Under the pieces are notes generated by a model. The model worked only from the letters and a program-made list of their open reading frames with translations. It was not told the DNA's origin and did no database searches. Positions 14,992 to 23,324 of a stretch of 64,000 nucleotides of DNA are shown here, piece by piece. The stretch covers positions 1 through 64,000 of the forward strand of contig NZ_QGDD01000014.1 in assembly GCF_003160695.1 (NCBI RefSeq). The letters are read 5' to 3'. The DNA is from Nocardioides silvaticus (GTDB lineage Bacteria > Actinomycetota > Actinomycetes > Propionibacteriales > Nocardioidaceae). How positions within the stretch are numbered: position 1 is the first letter of the stretch; every line of letters begins with the position of its first letter. The translations under genes were made by a program, and so were the position numbers.

Positions 14992-16412
14992 CCGACGTCC
15001 TCGCCCGGCTCGCCGCCCTGCGCGCCGACGACCTGCCGGTGCACACCGGACGCACCCTCGCCTACGTCTTCGACTCCGGGCTGCCCGAGGTCGACCGGGT
15101 CGCCCGCGAGGCGGTGGCCGCGTTCGCGGCGACCAACGGGCTGGACCCCACCGCGTTCCCCAGCCTGCTGCAGATGGAGAACGACCTGGTGGCGTTCGCC
15201 GCGGGTCTGCTCGACGCCCCGGACGGCGTGGTCGGGTCGGTCACCTCGGGCGGGACCGAGTCGGTGCTGCTGGCCGTGCAGGCTGCGCGCGACGGGACGC
15301 CGCACGTCGGCCGGCCGTCGATGGTCGTGCCCGACACCGCGCACGCCGCGTTCCACAAGGCGGCCCACTACTTCGGGGTCGAGGCGAGGGTGGTGCCGGT
15401 CGGCGACGACTTCCGCGCCGACGTCGCCGGCACGGCGGCGGCGATCGACGAGAGCACCGTGCTGGTCGTGGCCAGCGCCCCGTCGTACGCCCACGGCGTG
15501 GTCGACCCGGTGCCCGAGCTCGCCGCCCTGGCCGCGGAGCGCGGCATCCGCTGCCACGTCGACGCCTGCATCGGCGGCTGGGTGCTGCCCTACGCTGCGC
15601 GGCTCGGCCGGTCGGTGCCGTCGTGGACGTTCGCCGTCGACGGGGTGACGTCGGTGTCGGTGGACCTGCACAAGTACGGCTACGCCCCGAAGGGCGCCTC
15701 GCTGCTGCTCCACCGGGACGCCGCACTGCGAAGGGCGCAGCTGTTCGCCTGGGCGGACTGGCCCGGTTACACGATGCTCAACTCCACGCTGCAGTCCACC
15801 CGGTCCGGCGGACCGGTCGCGGGCGCCTGGGCAGTCGTGCAGGAGCTCGGCCACGACGGCTACCTCGAGCTGACCCGGAAGGCGCTCGCGGCGACCGACG
15901 CCGTCGTGGCCGCCGTCGAGGCCGCACCGGCTCTCCGGCTCGTAGCAGCGCCGGACTCGACCCTGGTCGCGTTCACGACCGACGGGACCTGCGACCCGTT
16001 CACCGTCGTGGACGAGATGCAGGCCCGCGGCTGGCACGTCCAGCCGCAGCTGTCGCACCGAGGGCGCCCGGCCTCGGTGCACCTGTCGGTGAGCGCGGCC
16101 ACCCTCGACCACGCCGAGGAGCTGCGCGCCGCGCTCGACTCCTCCGTGACCGCAGCCGTCGCGAGCGGTCCGGTCGCCGTCGACCCCGGCGTCGCGGCCC
16201 TGGTCGCAGCCCTCGACCCGGAGACCCTGACCGACGCCGACTTCGACGGGCTGCTGGCCGCGGCCGGGATGGCCGGCGATCCCGCGGCCGGCGGGTTCGC
16301 CCTGCCCGAGCGGCGAGCGGCGATCAACGCCCGGCTGGACCTCGCCTCACCGCGGCTGCGCGAGGCGGTGCTGGTCGCGTTCCTCGACCGGCTGGCGCGG
16401 CCGGGCTCCTAG
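14988..16412 (+). CDS. PLP-dependent decarboxylase, group II / S1P-lyase-like
   Basis: A 474-residue fold-type I PLP enzyme. The lysine in SVDLHKYGYAPKGAS (about residue 229) is the expected Schiff-base residue, and TSGGTESVL near residue 87 binds the phosphate. The sequence HKYGYAPKG is typical of the sphingosine-1-phosphate lyase / tyrosine decarboxylase (MfnA-like) branch, and bacterial members decarboxylate aromatic amino acids or cleave phosphorylated amino alcohols. Length agrees with the family. The last 80 residues are Ala-rich and variable. Translationally coupled to the preceding MFS gene; its end overlaps the convergent symporter gene by four bases. Confidence 0.82.
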   Translation: MTDVLARLAALRADDLPVHTGRTLAYVFDSGLPEVDRVAREAVAAFAATNGLDPTAFPSLLQMENDLVAFAAGLLDAPDGVVGSVTSGGTESVLLAVQAARDGTPHVGRPSMVVPDTAHAAFHKAAHYFGVEARVVPVGDDFRADVAGTAAAIDESTVLVVASAPSYAHGVVDPVPELAALAAERGIRCHVDACIGGWVLPYAARLGRSVPSWTFAVDGVTSVSVDLHKYGYAPKGASLLLHRDAALRRAQLFAWADWPGYTMLNSTLQSTRSGGPVAGAWAVVQELGHDGYLELTRKALAATDAVVAAVEAAPALRLVAAPDSTLVAFTTDGTCDPFTVVDEMQARGWHVQPQLSHRGRPASVHLSVSAATLDHAEELRAALDSSVTAAVASGPVAVDPGVAALVAALDPETLTDADFDGLLAAAGMAGDPAAGGFALPERRAAINARLDLASPRLREAVLVAFLDRLARPGS

Positions 16413-17929
16413 CCCGCCTGCTCCAACACCTCCGGTGTGTGCAGGCGCACGAGGAACCGCCGGGCGTGGGAGGGGGCGCGGGAGGGCGTGGCCAGCGAGA
16501 CCAGGACCATCGTCGCGAAGGCGAGCGGCATGCTCCACGCGGCCGGTTGGGCGAGCAGCGCGGCGCCCCAGCCCGATCCCTCCACGCCGACCAGGTTGAG
16601 CACGGCGGCGCCACCGGCGCCGAGGCCGCCGGCGGCGAGACCGGCGAGGGCGCCGGCGTCGGTCAGGCGGCGCCACCAGATGCCGAGCATCAGCAACGGG
16701 CAGAACGTGGAGGCGGCGACCGCGAAGGCCAGCGCCACGGACCGGGCGACGCCGATGTTGGTGGAGAGGAGGGCGACGAGCACCGGCACCGAGACGGCGA
16801 TCACCGCGGCGAGGCGGAAGGCGGCGGCCACCGAGGCGGTCGGTCCGCGCTCGCCGACGAAGCGGCTGGTGACGTCCTGGGTGATCACGCCGGAGACCGC
16901 GATCGCCAGGCCGGACGCGGTCGACAGGAACGCCGCGAACGCGCCGGCGGTGACGAGGCCGGTCAGCAGCTCGCCGCCGAGGCCGCTCATCATCAGCCGC
17001 GGCAGCTCGAGGACCAGCACGTCGGCGTGCCCCTCGGCGACCAGCTCGCGGCCGTAGACCCGGCCGAGGGCGGCGAACACCGGCGGCCAGACGTAGAACA
17101 GGCCGAGGAGACCCAGCACCACGAGCGTCGTACGACGTGCCGCCCTGCCGTCGGGGTTGGTGTAGAACCGCACGACCACGTGCGGCAGCCCCATGGTGCC
17201 GAGGAACAGCGCGATGATCAGCGAGTAGGTCGTGTAGAGCCCGATCGCCCCCTCGCCCGCGACCGGCACCGACCACGCGCCGTCCGACCCGCTCGGCGAA
17301 CCGGGGCGCCCGTCGTCGAGCCAGACGACGAGCAGGACCATCGCGGGGACGAGCAGGGCCGTGAGCTTGAGCCAGTACTGGAAGGCCTGCACGAACGTGA
17401 TCGACCGCATCCCGCCGGACATCACGTTGACGAGCACGACCACTCCGACGATGAGCGGCCCGACCCAGCGCGGGGCGCCGATCGCGGACTCCAGCGTCAG
17501 CCCGGCGCCCTGGAACTGCGGGAGCAGGTAGAGCCAGCCGACCCCGACGACGAGGAGCGAGCACGCGGAGCGCACGACCGTCGAGCCGAGCCGGGCCTCG
17601 GCGAAGTCGGGGAGCGTGTAGGCGCCGGAGCGGCGCAGCGGGGCGGCGACGAGCACGAGCAGCACGAGGTAGCCGGCGGTCCAGCCGACCGGGTACCAGA
17701 GCATCTCCGCGCCGCCGACGAGCAGCAGCCCGGCGACGCCGAGGAAGGACGCGGCCGAGAGGTACTCGCCGCCGATCGCCGAGGCGTTGAGCCGTGGGTT
17801 GACCGTGCGGGAGGCGACGAAGAAGTCGCTGGTGGTGCGGGAGAAGCGCAGCCCCCAGGTGCCGATCGCGATCGTGGTGACGGTGACGGCGAGGACGGCC
17901 ACCAGGCCGGGCACGGCGTCGGCGTTCAC
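16409..17929 (-). CDS. Sodium:solute symporter, acetate/monocarboxylate type
   Basis: A 506-residue membrane protein with about 13 helices, of the SSS family. The N-terminal segment FFVASRTVNPRLNASAIGGEY and following SAASFLGVAGL match ActP/MctC cation-acetate symporters, in which conserved Asn/Ser residues in TM1 and TM8 form the sodium site. It likely imports acetate, propionate or pyruvate. A small DUF485-like protein precedes it with ATGA overlap (17926-17929), the usual YjcH-ActP arrangement, and a LytS/LytTR two-component pair lies just upstream in the same operon, a pairing that suggests induction by extracellular short-chain acids. Confidence 0.9.
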   Translation of the reverse strand: MNADAVPGLVAVLAVTVTTIAIGTWGLRFSRTTSDFFVASRTVNPRLNASAIGGEYLSAASFLGVAGLLLVGGAEMLWYPVGWTAGYLVLLVLVAAPLRRSGAYTLPDFAEARLGSTVVRSACSLLVVGVGWLYLLPQFQGAGLTLESAIGAPRWVGPLIVGVVVLVNVMSGGMRSITFVQAFQYWLKLTALLVPAMVLLVVWLDDGRPGSPSGSDGAWSVPVAGEGAIGLYTTYSLIIALFLGTMGLPHVVVRFYTNPDGRAARRTTLVVLGLLGLFYVWPPVFAALGRVYGRELVAEGHADVLVLELPRLMMSGLGGELLTGLVTAGAFAAFLSTASGLAIAVSGVITQDVTSRFVGERGPTASVAAAFRLAAVIAVSVPVLVALLSTNIGVARSVALAFAVAASTFCPLLMLGIWWRRLTDAGALAGLAAGGLGAGGAAVLNLVGVEGSGWGAALLAQPAAWSMPLAFATMVLVSLATPSRAPSHARRFLVRLHTPEVLEQAG

Positions 17930-18312
17930 GACGACTGTCCCGGGTCGGGTCCCTCGACCAGGTCGGCGAAGTCACGCTCGTTGCGCTCGACGCTGCGCAC
18001 GTAGCGCCAGCCGACGAGCAGGAGGAACGGGTAGACCAGCCCGCCCAGCACCACCCAGGCGACCGGGATCCCGGCCACCCTGACGTCGCCGAGGTCGGGC
18101 CAGAGGTGGAAGACCAGCGGCAGCAGCCCGAGGGTGAGCGCGATCAGCACCAGCACCCGGAACGCGAGGGCGAGCTGCTCCTTGAGCAGCGACCGGAGGA
18201 AGACGTCACCCAGCGGCGTCTGCTCGTGCACGTCGCCGAGCCGGTTGCGCGGACCGCTGGAGTAGCGCGGGGGGCCGGTCACGCGCACCCGCTGCGGCCG
18301 CTGGTCGCTCAC
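17926..18312 (-). CDS. DUF485-like small membrane protein
   Basis: A 128-residue protein with a basic N-terminus and two transmembrane helices (about residues 48-70 and 84-106), then a charged tail (RYVRSVERNERDFADL). Size, topology and position before an acetate-type symporter match DUF485/YjcH proteins, thought to assist the symporter. GTG 18312 overlaps the response-regulator stop (GTGA), and the stop region overlaps the symporter start, so translation of all three is coupled. A longer reading further upstream is out of keeping with the family. Confidence 0.8.
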   Translation of the reverse strand: MSDQRPQRVRVTGPPRYSSGPRNRLGDVHEQTPLGDVFLRSLLKEQLALAFRVLVLIALTLGLLPLVFHLWPDLGDVRVAGIPVAWVVLGGLVYPFLLLVGWRYVRSVERNERDFADLVEGPDPGQSS

Positions 18313-19070
18313 GAGTCCCGTGCCCGCCGCACCAGCACGTCGCGGAGCTCGCGGGTGTGCCGCCGGGCCACCGGCAGCTCCGCCTCGCCGACGAGCACCG
18401 AGCACCGGCCGCTCTCGGTGCGCAGCTCGTCGATGTGGGCGAGCGCGACGAGCAGCGAGCGGTGGATCCGGTGGAAGCCGGCCGAGCGCCACTCCTCCTC
18501 GAGCGTCGACAGGGGGATCCGCACCAGGTAGGAGTCGCCGCCGCGGGTGTGCAGCCGCGCGTAGTCGCCCTGCGCCTCGACGTAGGAGATCGAGCCGCGA
18601 TCCACGAACCGGGTCACGCCGCCGCGCTCGACGGCGATCTGGGCGTCCTCGGGTGCCGAGCGCCGACCGCCGCCGGCCAGGACCCGGCGGACCGCCTCGG
18701 CCAGACGCTCCTCGCGCACCGGCTTGAGCACGTAGTCGACGGCGTGCAGCTCGAAGGCCTCGACCGCGTGCTGCTCGTGGGCGGTGACGAAGACGACCGG
18801 CGGCGGCTCCTTGAAGCGGCCGAGCACCTCGGCCAGCTCGAGGCCGCTGAGCCCCGGCATCTGGATGTCGAGGAACACCGCGTCGACGTCGGTCTCGCGC
18901 AGGATCCGCAGGCCCTCGGTCGCGGTGGCCGCGGTGACCACCGAGCTCACCCGGTCGTCGGCCTCGAGCAGGAAGGACAGCTCGTCGAGGGCCGGCTGCT
19001 CGTCGTCGACGACGAGGACGCGGATCCGGTGGTCGGGGTTCCCCCGGTGATCGAGCCTGTCGGGACTCAC
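18309..19070 (-). CDS. LytTR response regulator
   Basis: A 253-residue regulator: receiver domain (about residues 16-130) with acidic pair VVDDEQ, phospho-acceptor Asp in VFLDIQMPG, conserved Thr/Lys in VTAHEQ and LKPV, then a LytTR DNA-binding domain (about 150-250; ISYVEAQGDYARLHT, FHRIHRSLLVAL). Such proteins bind pairs of short direct repeats upstream of transport genes. GTG 19070 overlaps the kinase stop. Residues 2-8 are encoded by a REP-like sequence (19046-19067), giving an unusual start SPDRLDHRGNPDH before the receiver proper; translation might instead begin further in, but no good alternative start is present. Confidence 0.88.
   Translation of the reverse strand: MSPDRLDHRGNPDHRIRVLVVDDEQPALDELSFLLEADDRVSSVVTAATATEGLRILRETDVDAVFLDIQMPGLSGLELAEVLGRFKEPPPVVFVTAHEQHAVEAFELHAVDYVLKPVREERLAEAVRRVLAGGGRRSAPEDAQIAVERGGVTRFVDRGSISYVEAQGDYARLHTRGGDSYLVRIPLSTLEEEWRSAGFHRIHRSLLVALAHIDELRTESGRCSVLVGEAELPVARRHTRELRDVLVRRARDS
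19046..19067. repeat. REP-like sequence at the 5' end of the response regulator gene
   Basis: GGTGATCGAGCCTGTCGGGACT on the plus strand resembles the short form of the family (GGTGGTCGAGCCTGTCGAGACC). It directly follows the start codon of the regulator on the minus strand. Confidence 0.6.
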
Positions 19071-20203
19071 ACCGTCACCCCCGGCGCGAACTTGGGCACG
19101 CGCACGATCACCTTGGTGCCGGCTCCCGGGGCGGTCTCCACGACCAGACCGTAGTCGTCGCCGAACGTCGCGCGCAGCCGCGCGTCGACGTTGCCGAGGC
19201 CGACCGAGTCGAGGGCGGCGTCACCGGCCAGCGCGCGTCGTACCTTCTCGGGGTCCTCGCCGACGCCGTTGTCCTCCACCTCCACCACGCACTCGTGGCC
19301 GCGGTCGTGCGCGACGATCCGCAGGTGCCCGGCGCCCTTCGCAGGGTCGGAGGCCTCGAGGCCGTGGCGGACGGCGTTCTCCACCAGCGGCTGGATGCAG
19401 AGGAACGGTACGACGACCGGCAGCACCTCGGGGGCGACGTTGAGCGTCACCTGGAGCCGGTCGCCGAACCGCGCCTGCTCGAGCAGCAGGTAGCGCTCGA
19501 TCGAGCGCAGCTCCTCGGCCAGCGTGGTGAACTCGCCGTGCCGCCTGAAGGAGTAGCGGGTGAAGTCGGCGAACTCCAGCAGCAGCTCGCGCGCGCGGTC
19601 GGGGTCGGTGCGCACGAAGCTCGCGATCGCGCCGAGGGAGTTGTAGATGAAGTGCGGGCTGATCTGCGCCCGCAGCGCCTGCACCTCCGCCTCCATCGCG
19701 CGGTTGCGGCTCGCGTCGAGCTCCGCCAGCTCGAGCTGGCCGGACACCCACTGCGCCACCTCCTCGGTGGCGCGGACCAGGCCGGCGGTGATGGTGGCGG
19801 CGTAGGCCTGCACGGTGCCGATGACCCGGCCGTCGACGACCAGCGGGCTGATCACGCCGGTACGTACGGCGCAGCCGGCGGTCGAGCACGGCAGCTGCTC
19901 GGGCTCGACGGTCCGCGTCCACCCGCGCGTCGGCTCGGGCCCGGTCGGCGCGAGCAGCATCGCCGCCAGCGCGCCGGCCTGCGGCTCGTGGTGGCCGCCC
20001 GACCCGTCCCACGCGAGCGTGGAGGCGGTGTCGGTCAGCGCCAGCGCCGGGGTGCCGAGCAGCGTGCGCAGGTGCTTGATCGCGCGCTCGGCGCTGTCGG
20101 CGGTGAGCCCCTCCCGCAGCGCCGGGGAGGCGAGCGACGCCTGGTGCAGCGCACGGAACGTGGCCCGGTCGGCCTCGGTCCCGAGATGCCCGCGTCGCCG
20201 CAC
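19067..20203 (-). CDS. LytS/YehU-type sensor histidine kinase
   Basis: A 378-residue kinase without obvious membrane helices. The N-terminal half (to about residue 170) looks like a GAF-type sensory domain with two cysteines in LPCSTAGCAV. The His_kinase domain starts QALRAQISPHFIYNSL, where the His is the likely phosphorylation site, followed by a HATPase with N box PLVENAVRHGLE and G boxes VEDNGVGED and GLGNVDARL. It should phosphorylate the LytTR regulator encoded by the overlapping next gene. A cytosolic sensor beside a carboxylate symporter could sense the imported solute. It begins 8 bases after the methyltransferase gene stop. Confidence 0.88.
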   Translation of the reverse strand: MRRRGHLGTEADRATFRALHQASLASPALREGLTADSAERAIKHLRTLLGTPALALTDTASTLAWDGSGGHHEPQAGALAAMLLAPTGPEPTRGWTRTVEPEQLPCSTAGCAVRTGVISPLVVDGRVIGTVQAYAATITAGLVRATEEVAQWVSGQLELAELDASRNRAMEAEVQALRAQISPHFIYNSLGAIASFVRTDPDRARELLLEFADFTRYSFRRHGEFTTLAEELRSIERYLLLEQARFGDRLQVTLNVAPEVLPVVVPFLCIQPLVENAVRHGLEASDPAKGAGHLRIVAHDRGHECVVEVEDNGVGEDPEKVRRALAGDAALDSVGLGNVDARLRATFGDDYGLVVETAPGAGTKVIVRVPKFAPGVTV

Positions 20204-20211
20204 GACCGGTC

Positions 20212-21123
20212 CTACCGGAAGTCGATCAGCAGCACTCCGGAGTCGTCGTCGGTCGGCGGGTCGACGACGTCGGAGAGCTGGACCGCGTCGACCTCACCCA
20301 GGAGAGCGACCGGCTGGGTGGCCTCTCCGACGTACTCGTCGGCGGTCTCAGGCGCTGCCGACTGCGGCTTGATGCCGACGACCGCGCGGTAGCAGTGGGT
20401 GAGGTAGGGCAGCTGCATGCCGTCCATGCCGCGGCCGTAGTCGTCGTAGAACGCCAGCACCTCGCGCAGCTTGGCCTCGCGGTCCTCGACCGGCAGCGTC
20501 GCGACGTTGGAGCGCGACAGCACCAGGTCCTGCACCGAGGAGCGGTCGATGGTCTGCCAGTGCTTGAAGGTCTCGTGCTCGACCGGCCCGAAGTACGGCG
20601 AGCTCTCGAGCTCCTCGCCCGGCCCGGCGCCCTGCTCCTGCGAGCCGATGACGCGACCGAGCCGCTTGACCCACGGGATCCGCTCGTCACGGATGTTCCA
20701 CACCAGGCTCAGCGAGCCGCCGCGCTTCAGCACCCGGGCGATCTCGGGCAGCGCGCGCTCGTGGTCGAACCAGTGGTAGCTCTGCGCGGCGATGACGATG
20801 TCGAACGTGCTGTCCGGGACCGGGATCTCCTCGGCCGTCGTCTGGGAGATGCGGGTGACGACGTAGTTGCGGGACAGGAGGTCCAGCATCCCCGGGTCGG
20901 GGTCGGTCGCGTGCACGTCGTGGCCGAGCGCCACCAGCTCGCGGGTCAGCTTGCCCGTGCCGGCACCGAGCTCCAGCACCGACAGCGGCTCGTCGCCGGT
21001 CAGCCAACGAGCGGCCTCGACCGGGTAGCCCGGCCGGCCGCGCTCGTAGGCGTCGACGACGCTGCCGAAGCAGAGCGCGGGGTCCGGGCTGTCGGCTGCG
21101 GGGGTGGGGTCGTCGGGTGCCAT
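20212..21123 (-). CDS. Class I SAM-dependent methyltransferase
   Basis: A 303-residue methyltransferase of the Methyltransf_11/UbiE-like group. Motif I is VLELGAGTGKLTRELVALG (about residues 48-66), motif II acidic loop ATDPDPGML, and the post-motif DIVIAAQSYHWFDHERAL is typical of this family, in which a YHW motif precedes the substrate loop. The C-terminal extension of about 50 residues is variable and acidic. The substrate is unknown. It is the first gene of a minus-strand run leading into the kinase-regulator-symporter genes and diverges from the Fic-like gene with only 36 bases between. Confidence 0.85.
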   Translation of the reverse strand: MAPDDPTPAADSPDPALCFGSVVDAYERGRPGYPVEAARWLTGDEPLSVLELGAGTGKLTRELVALGHDVHATDPDPGMLDLLSRNYVVTRISQTTAEEIPVPDSTFDIVIAAQSYHWFDHERALPEIARVLKRGGSLSLVWNIRDERIPWVKRLGRVIGSQEQGAGPGEELESSPYFGPVEHETFKHWQTIDRSSVQDLVLSRSNVATLPVEDREAKLREVLAFYDDYGRGMDGMQLPYLTHCYRAVVGIKPQSAAPETADEYVGEATQPVALLGEVDAVQLSDVVDPPTDDDSGVLLIDFR

Positions 21124-21159
21124 CGGGACTCACCGTAGTGCCTCGGTAACGTTCTTCCG

Positions 21160-21888
21160 GTGAGCGCGGACCCCTTGGCATGGCTGGTGTCGCTCGAAGG
21201 CGTCCCGTCGGCCTTCGCAGGGGCGCGTGACGGCATCGACGTGGTGCTGCGGGACCGCGGGCTGCGTCGTACGTCCCCGGAGATGACGGCCGAGTCGCTG
21301 CTCCGCGGCGCCCATGCCAGCGGCGTGCTCGAGGGCTCCGCGTCGACGCTGGCCGAGGTGCGCGACGGGCAGGGCGACGAGATCTCCGCCGACGCGGTGC
21401 GGGTCTCGACCGAACTGCTGGCGCTGATCCCCGTCGTACGACGTGCGCCGCTGCAGGCCTTCGCCCGTCTGCACGCCCTCGCCGGCCACGGCACGCTGCC
21501 CGCCGACCGGCTCGGCCGCCCGCGGGACGCCGAGTCCGCCGGGCTGCTCCGCACCGTCGCCGACCTGGTGACCGCGACGACCGAGGCGCCCGCCCTCGCC
21601 GTCGCCGCCGTCGTGCACGCCGAGCTGGTCGTCAACGCGCCGTTCCCCTCGCACAACGGCATCGTCGCCCGCGCGGCCGAGCGGCTGCTGATCGCCACGA
21701 AGGGCGTGGACGAGAAGTCGCTCGTCGTCCCCGAGGCCGCCCACCTCGCGCTGCGCGCGGAGTACGAGTCGAACCTCCGCGGCTACGCCAGCGGCAAGTC
21801 TTCGGGCATCCACTCCTGGCTGCTCTACACCGCCGAGGCCTACGCCGCCGCCGCGGAGGCGAGTCCGTTGGTCCGCAGCGCCGAGTAG
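21160..21888 (+). CDS. Degenerate Fic-family protein
   Basis: A 242-residue protein starting at GTG 21160. Residues around 150-175 (VVHAELVVNAPFPSHNGIVA) align by eye with the Fic/Doc core HxFx(D/E)GNGR, but the catalytic His and the GNGR loop are replaced (NAPFPSHNG). It carries the inhibitory-helix-like stretch ASGVLEGSAST near residue 48, comparable to the [S/T]xxxE[G/N] motif of Fic regulators. AMPylation activity is therefore unlikely; a structural or regulatory role is possible. In several actinobacteria a similar gene lies close to the HAD-IB phosphatase and ssd/tad genes, as here. The stop is followed by a REP-like repeat after 5 bases. Confidence 0.65.
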   Translation: MSADPLAWLVSLEGVPSAFAGARDGIDVVLRDRGLRRTSPEMTAESLLRGAHASGVLEGSASTLAEVRDGQGDEISADAVRVSTELLALIPVVRRAPLQAFARLHALAGHGTLPADRLGRPRDAESAGLLRTVADLVTATTEAPALAVAAVVHAELVVNAPFPSHNGIVARAAERLLIATKGVDEKSLVVPEAAHLALRAEYESNLRGYASGKSSGIHSWLLYTAEAYAAAAEASPLVRSAE

Positions 21889-21893
21889 CCCGC

Positions 21894-21942
21894 TTGGTCG
21901 TCGAGTAGCCCGAGCCGCTAGGCGAGGGCGTATCGAGACGCC
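21894..21942. repeat. REP-like palindrome
   Basis: TTGGTCGTCGAGTAGCCCGA, centre CCGCTAGGCGAGG, then GCGTATCGAGACGCC; same orientation as the copies at 314-415 and 1967-2015. Confidence 0.85.
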
Positions 21943-21980
21943 GCGGCGGGCCGCCGGAGACACGCTCGGCCAAATATGCT

Positions 21981-22016
21981 GGTGGCACCCGAGCCTTAGT
22001 TCTCTCGGATGCCACC
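21981..22016. repeat. Long intergenic hairpin
   Basis: GGTGGCACCCGAG (21981-21993) pairs with CTCGGATGCCACC (22004-22016) over 13 positions with one G-T wobble, leaving a 10-base loop CCTTAGTTCT. It is not a member of the REP family. No T-run follows on the plus strand, so it may be a terminator for the minus-strand operon or a small mobile element end. Confidence 0.5.
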
Positions 22017-22225
22017 GCTGACACATGTGCCCGTCGGCTACCAGGCGTGCATCGGATATGCCGTCCCGAGAGTGTCTCGGTGACTGGCGCCCTGTTAGGA
22101 AGGGTAGATCGCCGCGTGGGTACCTGGGCCATGTGCTGCTCTTGAGTTCTGATTCCTTTGTACGCCGGACTCGAAGCACCTTCAAGGGTTGACTTTGGGG
22201 AGAGTTCGAGCGGTCGCGGTCGGTC

Positions 22226-22459
22226 TCACTCTCCGAGCCGTTTGAACGGACTGGTCGAGAAGACGACCTCGACGGCGACGTCGAAGTACGCCGCGATCCG
22301 GAACGCGAGGTGGAGCGAGGGGTGGTACTCGCCGCGTTCCAGGTAGCCCACCGTCTGGTAGTGCACGCCCAGCGCGTCGGCGAGCTCGCGGCGACTGATC
22401 CCCCGCTCGGCGCGCAGCATCGCGATCCGGTTGTAGACGGTGTCCGTGTCGCCCGCCAC
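22226..22459 (-). CDS. XRE-family HTH regulator
   Basis: A 77-residue protein that is essentially one helix-turn-helix of the Cro/CI type: MLRAERGISRRELADALGVH then YQTVGYLERGEYHPSLHLAF. Small regulators of this kind often follow ABC-2 exporter genes and act on the same operon. It begins 4 bases after the permease stop, so it is the last gene of the ABC operon. No sensory domain is present. Confidence 0.85.
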   Translation of the reverse strand: MAGDTDTVYNRIAMLRAERGISRRELADALGVHYQTVGYLERGEYHPSLHLAFRIAAYFDVAVEVVFSTSPFKRLGE

Positions 22460-22463
22460 CGGC

Positions 22464-23324
22464 TCAGTACCCCTGGGCCATGACGCGCTCGCGCGCGGCG
22501 GCGACGACGGAGCCCGACTGGCGGCGGGCCATCCGGCGCAGCACGGCGGGTGCGATGGCGAACCCGACGACGGCCCAGATGCCGAGGACGCCGAACATCT
22601 CCAGGGTGCGCCAGGAGTCGCCGATCTCCGCGGTGACGAGGTCGGACGGGAGCATCGCCGACCGGGTGCCGAGGCCGAGCCAGTAGAAGGGGAACGCCTG
22701 TCCGACCCACTGCAGCCAGGTGGGCAGCGCGGTGATCGGGTAGAAGATGCCCGAGACCGAGATGAGGACCATCGAGGCCAGGAAGATCAGCATCGACTGG
22801 GCACTGGAGCGGAACAGCGACCCGAGGGCGACGCTCATCGGGACGGTGGCGACCATGCCGGCCACGAACAGCACGGGCAGCAGCAGCGCCGTACGTCCGT
22901 CGATGCGCAGCTCGTCGGCGACGGTGACCGCCGGGATGGCGAGGACCATCAGGCTGACCAAGGTGCCCAGGGAGAACATGACGGTCTTTCCGACCAGGTA
23001 GCCGATCATGCCGTCGGGCGTCGCCTTCGCGCGGAGCAGCGTGCCGTCCTCGCGGTCCATCGCGATCTGGTTGGCCGGACCGGCGAGCCCGCCGAACGCG
23101 ATCGTCATGCCGACGATGCTCGGCAGCACCATCGCGCCCAGCTCGAAGTCGGTGCCGGGGACGGTGCTGCCCCTCATGAAGAGCAGGACGACCGCGTAGA
23201 TCACCGGGAACGCGAAGAACCAGACCAGGTCTGTCGGGTCGGTCAGGGAGTACCTGGTCTCACGCCACCCGCGGACCAGCCCGGCCCGGACGGCGACGCG
23301 GCGCGCTTCGGACGGGATGCTCAC
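22464..23324 (-). CDS. ABC-2 type transporter permease
   Basis: A 286-residue membrane protein with six predicted helices and the ABC-2 signature region near the C-terminal half (SGIFYPITALPTWLQWVGQAFPFYW split over TM5 and its loop). Together with the overlapping ATPase gene (23321-23324) it should form an export pump, DrrB/NodJ-like, for a lipid, drug or polyketide. The substrate cannot be inferred. The RxDGT segment MDREDGTLLRAKATPDG is the coupling region usually seen in this family. Confidence 0.9.
   Translation of the reverse strand: MSIPSEARRVAVRAGLVRGWRETRYSLTDPTDLVWFFAFPVIYAVVLLFMRGSTVPGTDFELGAMVLPSIVGMTIAFGGLAGPANQIAMDREDGTLLRAKATPDGMIGYLVGKTVMFSLGTLVSLMVLAIPAVTVADELRIDGRTALLLPVLFVAGMVATVPMSVALGSLFRSSAQSMLIFLASMVLISVSGIFYPITALPTWLQWVGQAFPFYWLGLGTRSAMLPSDLVTAEIGDSWRTLEMFGVLGIWAVVGFAIAPAVLRRMARRQSGSVVAAARERVMAQGY

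Larger units (their letters stand above)
21889..22225. other. Gene-free stretch with several palindromes
   Basis: No coding region was supported in these 337 bases, which are less GC-rich than their surroundings. They hold a REP-like unit (21894-21942), a 13-bp hairpin (21981-22016), a short palindrome CACATGTG (22022-22029) and a 6-bp stem CCGAGA-gtg-TCTCGG (22066-22080). Confidence 0.6.
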
